Part shown: one piece after another, positions 24,589-32,409 of the stretch
Layout of the letters: every line of letters starts with the position of its first letter
Numbering within the stretch: position 1 is the stretch's first letter
Assembly (NCBI GenBank): GCA_017436765.1
Contig: JAFSCM010000117.1
Location: 1-32,409 of the forward strand
Source: Oscillospiraceae bacterium
GTDB taxonomy: Bacteria > Bacillota > Clostridia > Oscillospirales > Ruminococcaceae
Reading direction: 5' to 3'
Length of the DNA stretch: 32,409 nucleotides
Position numbers and translations under genes: made by a program
Notes under the pieces: generated by a model
Database searches by the model: none
Told to the model about the DNA's origin: nothing
What the model saw: the letters and a program-made list of their open reading frames with translations, nothing else

Positions 24589-25467
24589 TTATATTTTTAT
24601 CACAATTTGCTGTATATCATCGGGAAACTTGGAATTTATTACCACTTTTTGGTCTGTGTCGGGAGAAACAAACTCCAGTTTTCTGCAATGAAGGGCATGT
24701 CTGCCTATAACTTCAAGGCTTCCACCATACAGGTCATCCCCTGCAAGAGGATATCCCAGATGAGAAAAATGTACCCTTATCTGATGTGTGCGGCCGGTGT
24801 GCAGCTTTATATCCAGAAGTGAAAATTTTTCATTCTGCTTTACAACTTTATAGTCCGTTCTTGCATACTGCCCGTCATCCCTGACACATCGGGTTATTAT
24901 GGACTCTGTCTGTCTTGCAACAGGCAGCTCTATTATCCCTTCCGCCGGTTCCACCCTGCCCTGCACAACGGCTGTGTACACCTTTTCCACCTGTCCTTTC
25001 AGTTTTTCTGCGCTGAAGGGGTCAAGGGCTATAAGCACAAGTCCCGAAGTGTTTCTGTCAAGACGGTTGACTGCACGGAAAATCTTTTCTTCTCCTCTTT
25101 GCTGCCAGTATCCGCAGAAAGCATTTGCAAGGGTGTCTGTAGGATGGTTGAAGGACGGATGAACCGGCATATAGTAAGGTTTATCCACCACCATACAGCA
25201 ACGGTCCATATAAACTATATCCATAGGAATATCCTGGGGAATAACCGTGCTTTTTTCCGCATCTTCCTTGCGGTCAGATACATTTATAACTATCTTCTCT
25301 CCTGCTTTAACCTTGTAGTCGGTATTCTGTTTTACACCGTCCACAAGTATGCCGTCGGGGAGAAATTTTATTTTTTTTATAAGCGCGGCACTGACACCTT
25401 CACTGCGCAGAAATCCCGCAAGGGTACCGCCCTCTTTGTCCTGTTTTACTGTAAAATCAACTGTCAT
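24589..25467 (-). CDS. rluA: RluA-family pseudouridine synthase
   Basis: The 292-residue enzyme isomerises uridine to pseudouridine in rRNA or tRNA. An S4-like RNA-binding segment lies at about residues 14-72, then the RluA catalytic core with the active-site aspartate D137 in NRLDRNTSGLVL, and the conserved THQIRVHFSHLGYPLAGDDLYGG near the end. The target among RluA, RluC, RluD and YlyB-type enzymes is not determined; the symbol is for the family. The ATG lies one base after the gdhA stop with no Shine-Dalgarno at normal distance, only GGG about 15 bases up, so translation is probably coupled to gdhA. It shares the gdhA transcript and terminator. Confidence 0.9.
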   Translation of the reverse strand: MTVDFTVKQDKEGGTLAGFLRSEGVSAALIKKIKFLPDGILVDGVKQNTDYKVKAGEKIVINVSDRKEDAEKSTVIPQDIPMDIVYMDRCCMVVDKPYYMPVHPSFNHPTDTLANAFCGYWQQRGEEKIFRAVNRLDRNTSGLVLIALDPFSAEKLKGQVEKVYTAVVQGRVEPAEGIIELPVARQTESIITRCVRDDGQYARTDYKVVKQNEKFSLLDIKLHTGRTHQIRVHFSHLGYPLAGDDLYGGSLEVIGRHALHCRKLEFVSPDTDQKVVINSKFPDDIQQIVIKI

Positions 25468-25468
25468 T

Positions 25469-26833
<1,365 letters not shown>

Positions 26834-26921
26834 TTAACCAATTACAGGCTTAAAAAATATCTATAATATGATAGTATATAACAAAAATAGTACATAATAA
26901 AGTTTTTTTTGAATTTTTTCA

Positions 26922-26950
26922 TTGAATATTTTAAAAAGCTGTGTTAAACT
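26922..26950 (+). promoter_or_regulatory. Sigma-A promoter of the TM2 protein gene (and probably rnpB)
   Basis: TTGAAT (26922-26927), 17 bases and TAAACT (26945-26950) put transcription start near 26957, 19 bases before the start codon. No terminator lies between the TM2 gene and rnpB. Confidence 0.7.
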
Positions 26951-26975
26951 ATTTTCTTGGAACAGGAGTGATTAT

Positions 26976-27317
26976 ATGAATTACTGTCAGAATTGCGGCG
27001 CAAAGCTGGATTCTTCTGAAATATTCTGCCACAACTGCGGAACAAAAATTCACAGTCAGGCAAACAGCGGTACAAACTCTGCTGTAAATGGTCAGAAAAG
27101 CAGATTTATTGCAGGTATCCTTGCTATTCTGCTTGGATCTCTGGGGATTCATAGCTTCTATCTCGGATATAACAGCAAAGGTATCAAACAGCTGCTCCTC
27201 TGGGTATTCTTCCTTGGCTGGATCAGCTTTATCTGGGGCATTATTGACGCTGTAAATATTTTTACAGGCAAAATTGCCTTTGATGCAAAAGGTATGCCTT
27301 TGTCTGACAATATCTGA
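26976..27317 (+). CDS. Zinc-ribbon TM2-domain membrane protein
   Basis: The 113-residue protein has an N-terminal zinc ribbon (C4, C7, C18, C21 in CQNC and CHNC), a short polar linker, and a TM2 domain of two hydrophobic segments (about 45-62 and 72-95) joined by the characteristic GSLGIHSFYLGYNSKGI turn. TM2 proteins are common and mostly uncharacterised; a role in membrane sensing or protein quality is only guessed. I took the ATG at 26976, with AGGAGTG 8 bases upstream, because the longer frame begins at the -35 box. It is followed 21 bases later by rnpB. Confidence 0.88.
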   Translation: MNYCQNCGAKLDSSEIFCHNCGTKIHSQANSGTNSAVNGQKSRFIAGILAILLGSLGIHSFYLGYNSKGIKQLLLWVFFLGWISFIWGIIDAVNIFTGKIAFDAKGMPLSDNI

Positions 27318-27338
27318 TTAATTCAACAAGTTAAATAT

Positions 27339-27665
27339 GAGTAAACCAGACGGCAGCGCGCTTTATCGGCGTGAGGAAAGTCCGGGCTTCACAGGTCAGG
27401 GGTAGCTGATAACGTCAGCCGAGGGCGACCTTAGGGAAAGTGCAACAGAAAATTACCGCCTGTATTTACAGGTAAGGATGAAAAGGCGAGGTAAGAGCTC
27501 ACCAGCATACTGGAGACAGTAATGGCTGTGTAAACCCTACCCGAAGCAACACCCGACAGCAGAGCATATGTGACCTGCAGCTCTCAGGAGGTGGCTGGAG
27601 CTATAAGGCAACTTATAGTCGAGATAGATTGTCGTCTAATACAGAACCCGGCTTATGGTTTGCTC
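27339..27665 (+). ncRNA. rnpB: RNase P RNA
   Basis: The catalytic RNA that removes 5' leaders from pre-tRNA. The outer P1 helix is perfect: GAGTAAACCA (27339-27348) with TGGTTTGCTC (27656-27665). Universal core segments are visible: GAGGAAAGTCCGGGCT near 27374, GGGAAAGTGCAACAGAAA near 27434, CCCGAAGCAACA near 27540, and GAGATAGATTGTCGTC with ACAGAACCCGGCTTA at the end. Layout fits the ancestral type A. A terminator follows at 27683. I see no promoter of its own; it probably reads through from the TM2 gene. Three tRNA genes lie about 3.6 kb downstream but are separate transcripts. Confidence 0.96.
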
Positions 27666-27682
27666 ATTTTAATAAAAGAATA

Positions 27683-27717
27683 AGCAGTCAGTTTTATCAC
27701 TGACTGCTGTTTTTTTG
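27683..27717 (+). terminator. Rho-independent terminator of rnpB
   Basis: AGCAGTCAGT (27683-27692) and ACTGACTGCT (27699-27708) pair over 10 bases with a 6-base loop and a T7 run. Confidence 0.95.
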
Positions 27718-27767
27718 TTTTTATTATGGTATACTTTATACAAATATAGTTTCAGGTGGATATTATT

Positions 27768-28304
27768 ATGAAATGGGAATTTGCTTTTTTATACTTTCTT
27801 CAGGATTTGCACACACCGCTGCTGGATAAAATAATGCTGTTTTTTACAAAAATGGGCAATATCGGCCTGCCCTGGCTTGCGGTTGCCGTTATACTTCTGT
27901 TCTTTAAAAAGACCCGTCCCTGCGGTATCGCCATACTGCTGAGTCTGCTGCTGAAAGAAATCATCGGCAATCTTGCACTGAAAAATCTTATTGCAAGGGA
28001 ACGCCCCTGCTGGATTGACACCTCAGTGCCTCTGCTTATCTCTGCCCCATCCAGCTATTCTTTCCCGTCCGGCCACACATTTGACGGTTTTGCCGCTTCT
28101 GTTTCCATATTCCTTTACAACAAAAAAGCGGGTATTGCCGCAATTATTGTCGCTGCAGCCATTGCCTTCAGCAGAATGTACCTTTTTGTTCATTTTCCAA
28201 CCGATGTACTGGCTTCCGTTGTACTTGGCATACTGGTTGCTGTGTTTGTACACAGACTTGTGGAAACACATTCTCCGCAGAACCTCTACAAAATCCACAG
28301 ATAA
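27768..28304 (+). CDS. PAP2-family membrane phosphatase (possibly undecaprenyl-diphosphatase)
   Basis: The 178-residue protein has about five to six transmembrane segments and the full PAP2 acid-phosphatase triad: KNLIARERP (K-x6-RP), PSGH in SFPSGHTFDGF, and SRMYLFVHFPTD (SR-x5-H-x3-D). Such proteins remove phosphate from lipids on the outer face; BcrC-type members recycle undecaprenyl pyrophosphate for wall synthesis and may confer bacitracin tolerance. Which lipid is used is not decided by sequence. The frame opens at a GTG (27756), but the ATG at 27768 with AGGTGG about 9 bases upstream is better placed. It follows the rnpB terminator and has its own terminator. Confidence 0.9.
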   Translation: MKWEFAFLYFLQDLHTPLLDKIMLFFTKMGNIGLPWLAVAVILLFFKKTRPCGIAILLSLLLKEIIGNLALKNLIARERPCWIDTSVPLLISAPSSYSFPSGHTFDGFAASVSIFLYNKKAGIAAIIVAAAIAFSRMYLFVHFPTDVLASVVLGILVAVFVHRLVETHSPQNLYKIHR

Positions 28305-28325
28305 AAACAATAACAATAAAAGTTT

Positions 28326-28359
28326 AAACCTCTGACATATCTATGGCAGAGGTTTTTTT
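28326..28359 (+). terminator. Rho-independent terminator of the PAP2 gene
   Basis: AAACCTCTG (28326-28334) and CAGAGGTTT (28347-28355) with a nested CAT/ATG pair and a T7 run. On the other strand there is only a short U run, so it would terminate the convergent gene less well. Confidence 0.9.
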
Positions 28360-28373
28360 GCTGCTTAAAATAT

Positions 28374-30152
28374 TTACGCCTGCCCTTCAGCCACAAGGTT
28401 CTGCCATTCGGTATACAGTCTGTTCCAGGTTACCCTGCCCACAACACCGTCCGCAGCAAGGCCGAACCGCGCCTGAAACGCAAGTACCGCATTTTCTGTA
28501 AGCGGACCGAAAACGCCGTCCGCATTCACATCGGGAATATCGGGATATACAGCTGCCAGCGCATTGAGCCAGTTCTGTATGCTGCGCACATTTTCTCCAC
28601 GGGAACCCCGCCGCAGAGGTGTGCCGGGGTATTCTTCAGCTGCAGGAGGTGTACTCTCGGGCACATCAACACCTTCCTGTATACCTTCATATATATCCTG
28701 CATCTTTTCCCAGGTCAGCTGACCGACCACACCATCGGGGTTAAGATTGAAAAACTCCTGAAATTCCTTTACCGAGTTTTCGGTGGCAGCACCAAAATTC
28801 CCGTCAATTTCAACAGGTCTTATGCTGTTTACATAAACTGCTGTCTGATTGAGATAAAACTGTATTATCTGTACATTTATGCCTCTGTCGCCGCGGCGTA
28901 TGGCATAACCGGGATAAGAACCATCCTGAATAGCTTCACCTTCACTGGTCAGCTGTGCCAGTTTTTTTACCGAAACATAGATATAGCTTATCTTATACCA
29001 GGTTCTTTTCCCCACCACACCGTCTGCTGTAAGGTCAAAAATATTCTGAAAACGCCGTACTGCCGCTGTTGTGCTGCTGCCGAAGCTGCCGTCCACACTT
29101 ACCTTGCCTATAGCCGGATAATCATTGGCTATGCGGTTGAGCTGTGCCTGCAGTACACGCACGCTGTTGCCTGTGCTGCCCTCTCTCAGGGGTGAACCGG
29201 GATAGGAAACAGGAATAGGAGCAATATTATTGCTTTCTGTTATACGGATATCGTTGCCGTAATATTTGCGCAGAATACTTATGGCACTCATTCCCCTCTC
29301 TGCATCCGCTTTGCTGCCCCACTGGCTCATACCTTTGCAGGTAACGGACTTTCCGTCGCAGTATTCTGCAAAAAACGGGTCAATACGGCCAGGTTTCACC
29401 AGATATTCATTGAATATCTCCTCCACAATTGCATCGGTGCTTTCAAATGTTGAGCGGTTGTGCACATACTTCTGGTCATAACTGGGAGAGTTTGTAATGT
29501 TGAAGTCATATCCGCGGGACGGGTACCACTCGGTAAACACACGGTTAAGTACAAAGGAAATCTGAGCGTATATATTTGCCTTGAGTGCCTGCTGCGGCCA
29601 TGTGGGATGTATTTCGCTTGATGCAACACTTTTCAGATAGGTGCGGAACGGAACCGTTACATTCCTTGCACTTGAATTCGGTGCGCCCAGATGCACTGTT
29701 ATATTTTCGGGGATGACAACCTGCTGGAGCACGCGCTGATTCCCTTCTTTTTCATGTCCTTCATTGTTATACAGTTTGTGCGGTTCCTCCCTGCTTGAAC
29801 CCAGCTCAAAATCGTTGCCGAAATTCACAGGCCTTGCCAGCAGGTCAACCCACTGAAATGTGTTCTGCCCGTCAAAAATATTCACCCCCAGTGCCTCTGC
29901 CTGGATATATCCGTCAGCAGATATAAAAAGATTGTATGTTCTGTAGGGAAGTCCCTCGTAATTTTCGTCAAGTGAAAGTTCTCTTGGCACCGTTTCCAGT
30001 TCTATAAATGAAGTAAGCCCGTTTTCGTCTGTGTAAACTGTTTTCTGCTCAAGAAACAGTGATGTGTCTGCTTCCACTATAAATACCTGAACATTTTCAA
30101 GAGGCAGAATAATCTGTGTCGTCACCCTGACCTGCAGCCGTCCTGTAGCCAT
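28374..30152 (-). CDS. SpoIID/LytB-like protein with three peptidoglycan-binding repeats
   Basis: The 592-residue protein begins with a beta-rich region (about 1-130) resembling a carboxypeptidase-regulatory-type fold. A SpoIID-like domain follows (about 165-300), with the family's VPFRTYLKSVASSEIHPTWP opening and the GMSQWGS motif (M275). Three tandem PG_binding_1 repeats then begin at residues 317, 413 and 508, about 96 residues apart, each with a YPG-x5-G start and a DGxxGxxT core. SpoIID is the lytic transglycosylase of engulfment in sporulation. The ATG at 30152 has AAAGGGG 8 bases upstream; the longer frame to 30260 has no ribosome site. The start MATGRLQVRV shows no signal peptide or membrane segment, which is odd for a wall-binding protein. 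Confidence 0.87.
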   Translation of the reverse strand: MATGRLQVRVTTQIILPLENVQVFIVEADTSLFLEQKTVYTDENGLTSFIELETVPRELSLDENYEGLPYRTYNLFISADGYIQAEALGVNIFDGQNTFQWVDLLARPVNFGNDFELGSSREEPHKLYNNEGHEKEGNQRVLQQVVIPENITVHLGAPNSSARNVTVPFRTYLKSVASSEIHPTWPQQALKANIYAQISFVLNRVFTEWYPSRGYDFNITNSPSYDQKYVHNRSTFESTDAIVEEIFNEYLVKPGRIDPFFAEYCDGKSVTCKGMSQWGSKADAERGMSAISILRKYYGNDIRITESNNIAPIPVSYPGSPLREGSTGNSVRVLQAQLNRIANDYPAIGKVSVDGSFGSSTTAAVRRFQNIFDLTADGVVGKRTWYKISYIYVSVKKLAQLTSEGEAIQDGSYPGYAIRRGDRGINVQIIQFYLNQTAVYVNSIRPVEIDGNFGAATENSVKEFQEFFNLNPDGVVGQLTWEKMQDIYEGIQEGVDVPESTPPAAEEYPGTPLRRGSRGENVRSIQNWLNALAAVYPDIPDVNADGVFGPLTENAVLAFQARFGLAADGVVGRVTWNRLYTEWQNLVAEGQA

Positions 30153-30227
30153 ACATAAAACCCCTTTGCATATTTGATAAACGCATAAATGCTGTTTTAT
30201 TTTATGCACAGAAAAGCTGTCTGTTGA

Positions 30228-30257
30228 CAAAAACAGCCCCGGAGTTATCCGGGACTG
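30228..30257 (-). terminator. Rho-independent terminator of the nitroreductase gene
   Basis: CAGTCCCGG (30257-30249, minus strand) pairs with CCGGGGCTG (30242-30234) through one G-U pair around a 6-base loop and is followed by UUUUUGU. Confidence 0.88.
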
Positions 30258-30262
30258 CAAAT

Positions 30263-31003
30263 TTATTTTTTACAGAAATACTTTATTATCTCTCTTGCGG
30301 AACGGGACATCTCCACACTGAAATCGCTGTTCCATTTTCTTGCACAGAATTTCTTCATCCAGTCGGCAAATCGCGCTTTGTCTTCAATACCCTGTCTCTT
30401 TGCCAGCATTTCACCCATTTTATCCGCCTGTTCCCTGTTGTAGGTATTTTCATAAACAACTTCATTTATCTCAAATCTCGGCGGTTTCTGACGGGATATC
30501 TGACCTTCTGTAGGATATCCGAAACAAACCATACAGCAAGGCACAACATGGGGCGGAAGATTGAAAAGTTGTCTGTGCTGTTCAAAGCGCTCAATCACAT
30601 CGCCGATATAACAGCTGCCGATACCAAAACTTTCGGCTGCAACAACCGCATTCTGTGCTGCTATAAGTGCATCCTGATTTGCCAGAAGAAGGTCCCCTTC
30701 CTCCACATCCCGGACACAGTCCACATATTCGCAGAAAACGCGGTGCCAGCGGTAGTAGTCTGCACAGAAAACCAGTACCAAAGGCGCTTTTGCGATGAAA
30801 GGCTGATTGTCACAGGTATATACCAGCTTATCCTTTATTGCCTGGTCCGTAACATCTATTACAGTATAAAGGCACATATTTCCCGCTGTGGGTGCCTGCA
30901 GGGCGGCATTCAGTATCTGATGCTTTATTTCATCAGGTATATCCTTTGGCAGATATTCGCGCACAGATTTGCGTGCATTTATTGATTTGATAATTTCGTT
31001 CAT
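30263..31003 (-). CDS. Nitroreductase family protein (NfsA-like)
   Basis: The 246-residue FMN-dependent oxidoreductase has the nitroreductase start RKSVREYLPKDIP (residues 11-23), the APTAGNMCLY flavin-binding segment, and GIGSCYIGD in the core. A C-terminal extension (about 185-246) with RFEINEVVYENTYN and many charged residues gives NfsA-like length. It should use NAD(P)H to reduce nitro compounds, quinones or flavins; its natural substrate is unknown. GGAGG lies 6 bases before the ATG at 31003. It sits between the SpoIID-like gene and the tRNA cluster, and it ends in a good terminator. Confidence 0.9.
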   Translation of the reverse strand: MNEIIKSINARKSVREYLPKDIPDEIKHQILNAALQAPTAGNMCLYTVIDVTDQAIKDKLVYTCDNQPFIAKAPLVLVFCADYYRWHRVFCEYVDCVRDVEEGDLLLANQDALIAAQNAVVAAESFGIGSCYIGDVIERFEQHRQLFNLPPHVVPCCMVCFGYPTEGQISRQKPPRFEINEVVYENTYNREQADKMGEMLAKRQGIEDKARFADWMKKFCARKWNSDFSVEMSRSAREIIKYFCKK

Positions 31004-31197
31004 AACACACCTCCAGCTTTTATAATTATTATTATATCATCAGACAGCTGCAAAAGCTATCTGTTGTGAATAATAAGATGTGCCGCCCATACACCGCAGA
31101 CAATGATGATGATAAATAATCAGTTTGGTATATAATTGTAATTGATAAAATAAAACACTGAACATATTTTGTATTTTAATATAAAATATATAGCTGT

Positions 31198-31269
31198 AAA
31201 AAGTTTTTTAAAAAATTTTTAAAAAACTGTGTTTTTTCCCTTGACATATTCGTATATATGTGGTATTAT
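31198..31269 (+). promoter_or_regulatory. Strong promoter with A/T-tract UP element for the tRNA cluster
   Basis: A perfect TTGACA (31241-31246), a 17-base spacer and TATTAT (31264-31269) start transcription near 31276. Directly upstream (31198-31237) alternate A5-6 and T5-6 runs that fit an UP element for the alpha subunit, as expected for stable RNA genes. The gap 31004-31197 holds an inverted repeat (31041-31063) near the nitroreductase start and otherwise nothing recognised. Confidence 0.88.
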
Positions 31270-31288
31270 TTTTTAGCAATCAGGAAAT

Positions 31289-31365
<77 letters not shown>

Positions 31366-31380
31366 TTTTTGCATAAATAT

Positions 31381-31458
31381 GGTGGATGTAGCTTAGTTGG
31401 TTAAAGCGCCAGTTTGTGGCACTGGAGACCGTGGGTTCGAATCCCATCTTCCACCCCA
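31381..31458 (+). tRNA. tRNA-His (anticodon GUG)
   Basis: The anticodon loop TTGTGGC between CCAGT and ACTGG has anticodon GTG. The extra 5' G (31381) opposite C73 (31455) is the identity feature of tRNA-His, and CCA is encoded. One T-T mismatch lies in the acceptor stem (31387 with 31449). It follows tRNA-Arg by 15 bases. Confidence 0.97.
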
Positions 31459-31461
31459 CTT

Positions 31462-31490
31462 AAAAAGCACCTGTAATCAGGTGCTTTTTT
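31462..31490 (+). terminator. Terminator between tRNA-His and tRNA-Gln
   Basis: AAAAAGCACCTG (31462-31473) and CAGGTGCTTTTT (31478-31489) form a 12-base stem with a TAAT loop and a U run. It lies 3 bases after the tRNA-His CCA and 14 bases before tRNA-Gln. Confidence 0.95.
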
Positions 31491-31503
31491 AATAACTAAA
31501 TAT

Positions 31504-31579
31504 TGGGCTATCGCCAAGCGGTAAGGCAACGGACTTTGACTCCGTCATCCCGCTGGTTCGAATCCAGCTAGCCCAACCA
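31504..31579 (+). tRNA. tRNA-Gln (anticodon UUG)
   Basis: The acceptor TGGGCTA pairs with TAGCCCA, the anticodon stem ACGGA/TCCGT carries the loop CTTTGAC with anticodon TTG, and CCA is encoded, with A73. A terminator precedes it at 14 bases and another follows at 31581. Confidence 0.97.
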
Positions 31580-31580
31580 G

Positions 31581-31616
31581 AAAGTTCCTGCAGTAATGCG
31601 GGAACTTTTCTTTTTG
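31581..31616 (+). terminator. Terminator after tRNA-Gln
   Basis: AAAGTTCCTGC and GCGGGAACTTT pair (one G-U) around a 6-base loop and are followed by TCTTTTT. Confidence 0.9.
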
Positions 31617-31706
31617 CAGTATTTATGTCAATGATATTTATTGAATATGTTTCTGACCCTGCAAATATTTATTACAAATCATCCAAGAAAAATTTTCAAA
31701 AAACTA

Positions 31707-31735
31707 TTGACAATCTGTAAAAATTATAATATCAT
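31707..31735 (+). promoter_or_regulatory. Sigma-A promoter of the DUF3793 gene
   Basis: A perfect TTGACA (31707-31712), a 17-base spacer and TATCAT (31730-31735) place transcription start at about 31742, giving a leader of some 230 bases. The first palindrome begins just after the start point. In 31617-31972 I recognise only this promoter, two palindromes and one hairpin (31801-31816). Confidence 0.8.
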
Positions 31736-31743
31736 ATATCCAA

Positions 31744-31761
31744 AGTTAGCGGTTGCTAACT
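31744..31761. promoter_or_regulatory. Palindromic operator 1 (AGTTAGC-N4-GCTAACT)
   Basis: AGTTAGC (31744-31750) and GCTAACT (31755-31761) are perfect inverted arms with spacer GGTT. It covers roughly +3 to +20 of the promoter at 31707-31735, where a bound repressor would block initiation. The half-site resembles those of DtxR/IdeR-family metal regulators. Confidence 0.7.
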
Positions 31762-31831
31762 CAATACACACAACAGTTGTTATTATATAATTCCCCTTTT
31801 TACGCCTTAGGGCGTATATATTTTGCTGTAA

Positions 31832-31849
31832 AGTTAGCCCGTGCTAACT
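31832..31849. promoter_or_regulatory. Palindromic operator 2 (AGTTAGC-N4-GCTAACT)
   Basis: AGTTAGC (31832-31838) and GCTAACT (31843-31849) repeat the arms of operator 1 exactly, with a different spacer, CCGT. Centres are 88 bases apart. Conserved arms with a free spacer are the mark of a dimeric protein-binding site. Confidence 0.7.
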
Positions 31850-31972
31850 CCATGCAATTTTCCCGACAACTGATTACAAGGAATTTTCCGGCGCAGATTT
31901 AAAGACAAAAGTTTATTTTTTAATATTCTGCCATAATAATATATAAATCATACTGCAACAAGGAGTCATCCA

Positions 31973-32409
31973 ATGTCTGAACATATGCTTATAGACCACT
32001 GTTCACCAACCCTTGCGGGTGTAAAAACAGGCAGTCTTTTTACCTGCGATTATAAATGCAAAAAGAAAGTTTATCACGAAATAAGACATCTCAACCGTAT
32101 TCTCGTACCGAAAGGTCTTCGGCTTATCCCACTGAGATTTCACAAAGGCAAGGTTCTTGTCTATCTTTACAGACCTGACCAGTTGGAAAATGACCTTACA
32201 GACTGCACAGCTGCCCATCTGTTAAGACAATGCGGTTACTCCCTTAAAAACGGCAACTGCTGTATTGTTGAGCTTATAGGCAGGCTGAATTCCGACAACA
32301 GTTTCCCCCACGAAATTGGTCTTTTTTTAGGATATCCGCCTGAAGATGTGGACGGATTTATGAACAAGAGTTCCTCTGCATTCAAGTACAGCGGTTTGTG
32401 GAAAGTTTA
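31973..32409 (+). CDS. DUF3793 family protein, 3' end beyond the window
   Basis: The first 145 residues are present and the frame is open to the window end. I place it in DUF3793 from the FPHEIGLFLGYPPEDVDGFM segment (111-130) and the KYSGLWKV stretch after it. Seven cysteines occur (10, 25, 29, 78, 87, 96, 97). There is no signal peptide or membrane segment. Its function is unknown. From memory, members in Clostridia are often beside feoA/feoB and flavodoxin genes, which would fit iron-linked regulation; this is not visible here because the window ends. The ATG has AAGGAG 8 bases upstream, and a promoter with two palindromic operators precedes it. Confidence 0.8.
   Translation, partial: MSEHMLIDHCSPTLAGVKTGSLFTCDYKCKKKVYHEIRHLNRILVPKGLRLIPLRFHKGKVLVYLYRPDQLENDLTDCTAAHLLRQCGYSLKNGNCCIVELIGRLNSDNSFPHEIGLFLGYPPEDVDGFMNKSSSAFKYSGLWKV

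Noticed and set aside
28374..30260. Longer start of the SpoIID-like gene at 30260
   Set aside because: The extra 36 residues overlap the nitroreductase terminator, have no ribosome site and show no signal peptide, whereas the ATG at 30152 has a well-placed AAAGGGG.

Overview
The window looks like a chromosomal housekeeping segment of a low-GC, Gram-positive anaerobe of the class Clostridia. Reasons are strong AGGAGG-type ribosome binding sites, sigma-A promoters with 16-18 base spacers, a T-box leader, the dgt-dnaG-rpoD order, SdaAA/SdaAB split serine dehydratase, a hexameric glutamate dehydrogenase, a cell-wall M23 protease with LysM and G5 domains, and a DUF3793 gene. The genus cannot be told from the sequence. 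No insertion sequence, prophage, CRISPR array or toxin-antitoxin pair was seen.

Layout. 1-5.5 kb, minus strand: dgt-dnaG-rpoD (replication and transcription core), a tetR regulator behind rpoD, and an IMPACT-family gene (yigZ). 5.5-7.6 kb, minus: rpmE with its own promoter and leader, and a phospho-sugar mutase. 7.7-9.3 kb, plus: a ComM/YifB AAA+ ATPase. 9.3-11.8 kb, minus: a GNAT acetyltransferase with a structured leader, then the sdaAB-sdaAA pair. 12.0-19.7 kb, plus: an AI-2E family membrane protein, a Na/phosphate symporter, a T-box controlled polar amino acid ABC transporter (lipoprotein, permease, ATPase), an RsmF-type rRNA methyltransferase and a flavodoxin. 19.8-26.8 kb, minus: a metallo-hydrolase with rlmH, murA (TTG start), the M23 protease, and gdhA-rluA separated by one base. 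27-28.3 kb, plus: a zinc-ribbon/TM2 protein, RNase P RNA and a PAP2 phosphatase. 28.4-31.0 kb, minus: a SpoIID-like protein with three peptidoglycan-binding repeats, and a nitroreductase. 31.2-32.4 kb, plus: tRNA-Arg, tRNA-His, tRNA-Gln, and a DUF3793 gene cut by the window end behind a promoter with two identical palindromic operators.

Common themes are translation and RNA processing (rpmE, rnpB, rlmH, RsmF-like, rluA, tRNAs), cell-wall work (murA, M23, SpoIID-like, PAP2), and amino acid and nitrogen metabolism (sdaA, T-box transporter, gdhA).

Most genes are ordinary. The observations most worth checking are the twin AGTTAGC-N4-GCTAACT operators before the DUF3793 gene, the T-box whose specifier and discriminator-pairing base disagree for the simplest reading, the tRNA-Gln gene stranded behind a terminator, rnpB without a visible promoter of its own, and the SpoIID-like protein lacking a signal peptide. 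Starts in many entries were chosen from the ribosome binding site and are shorter than the longest open frame. All family calls come from motif recognition by eye; no database search was possible.
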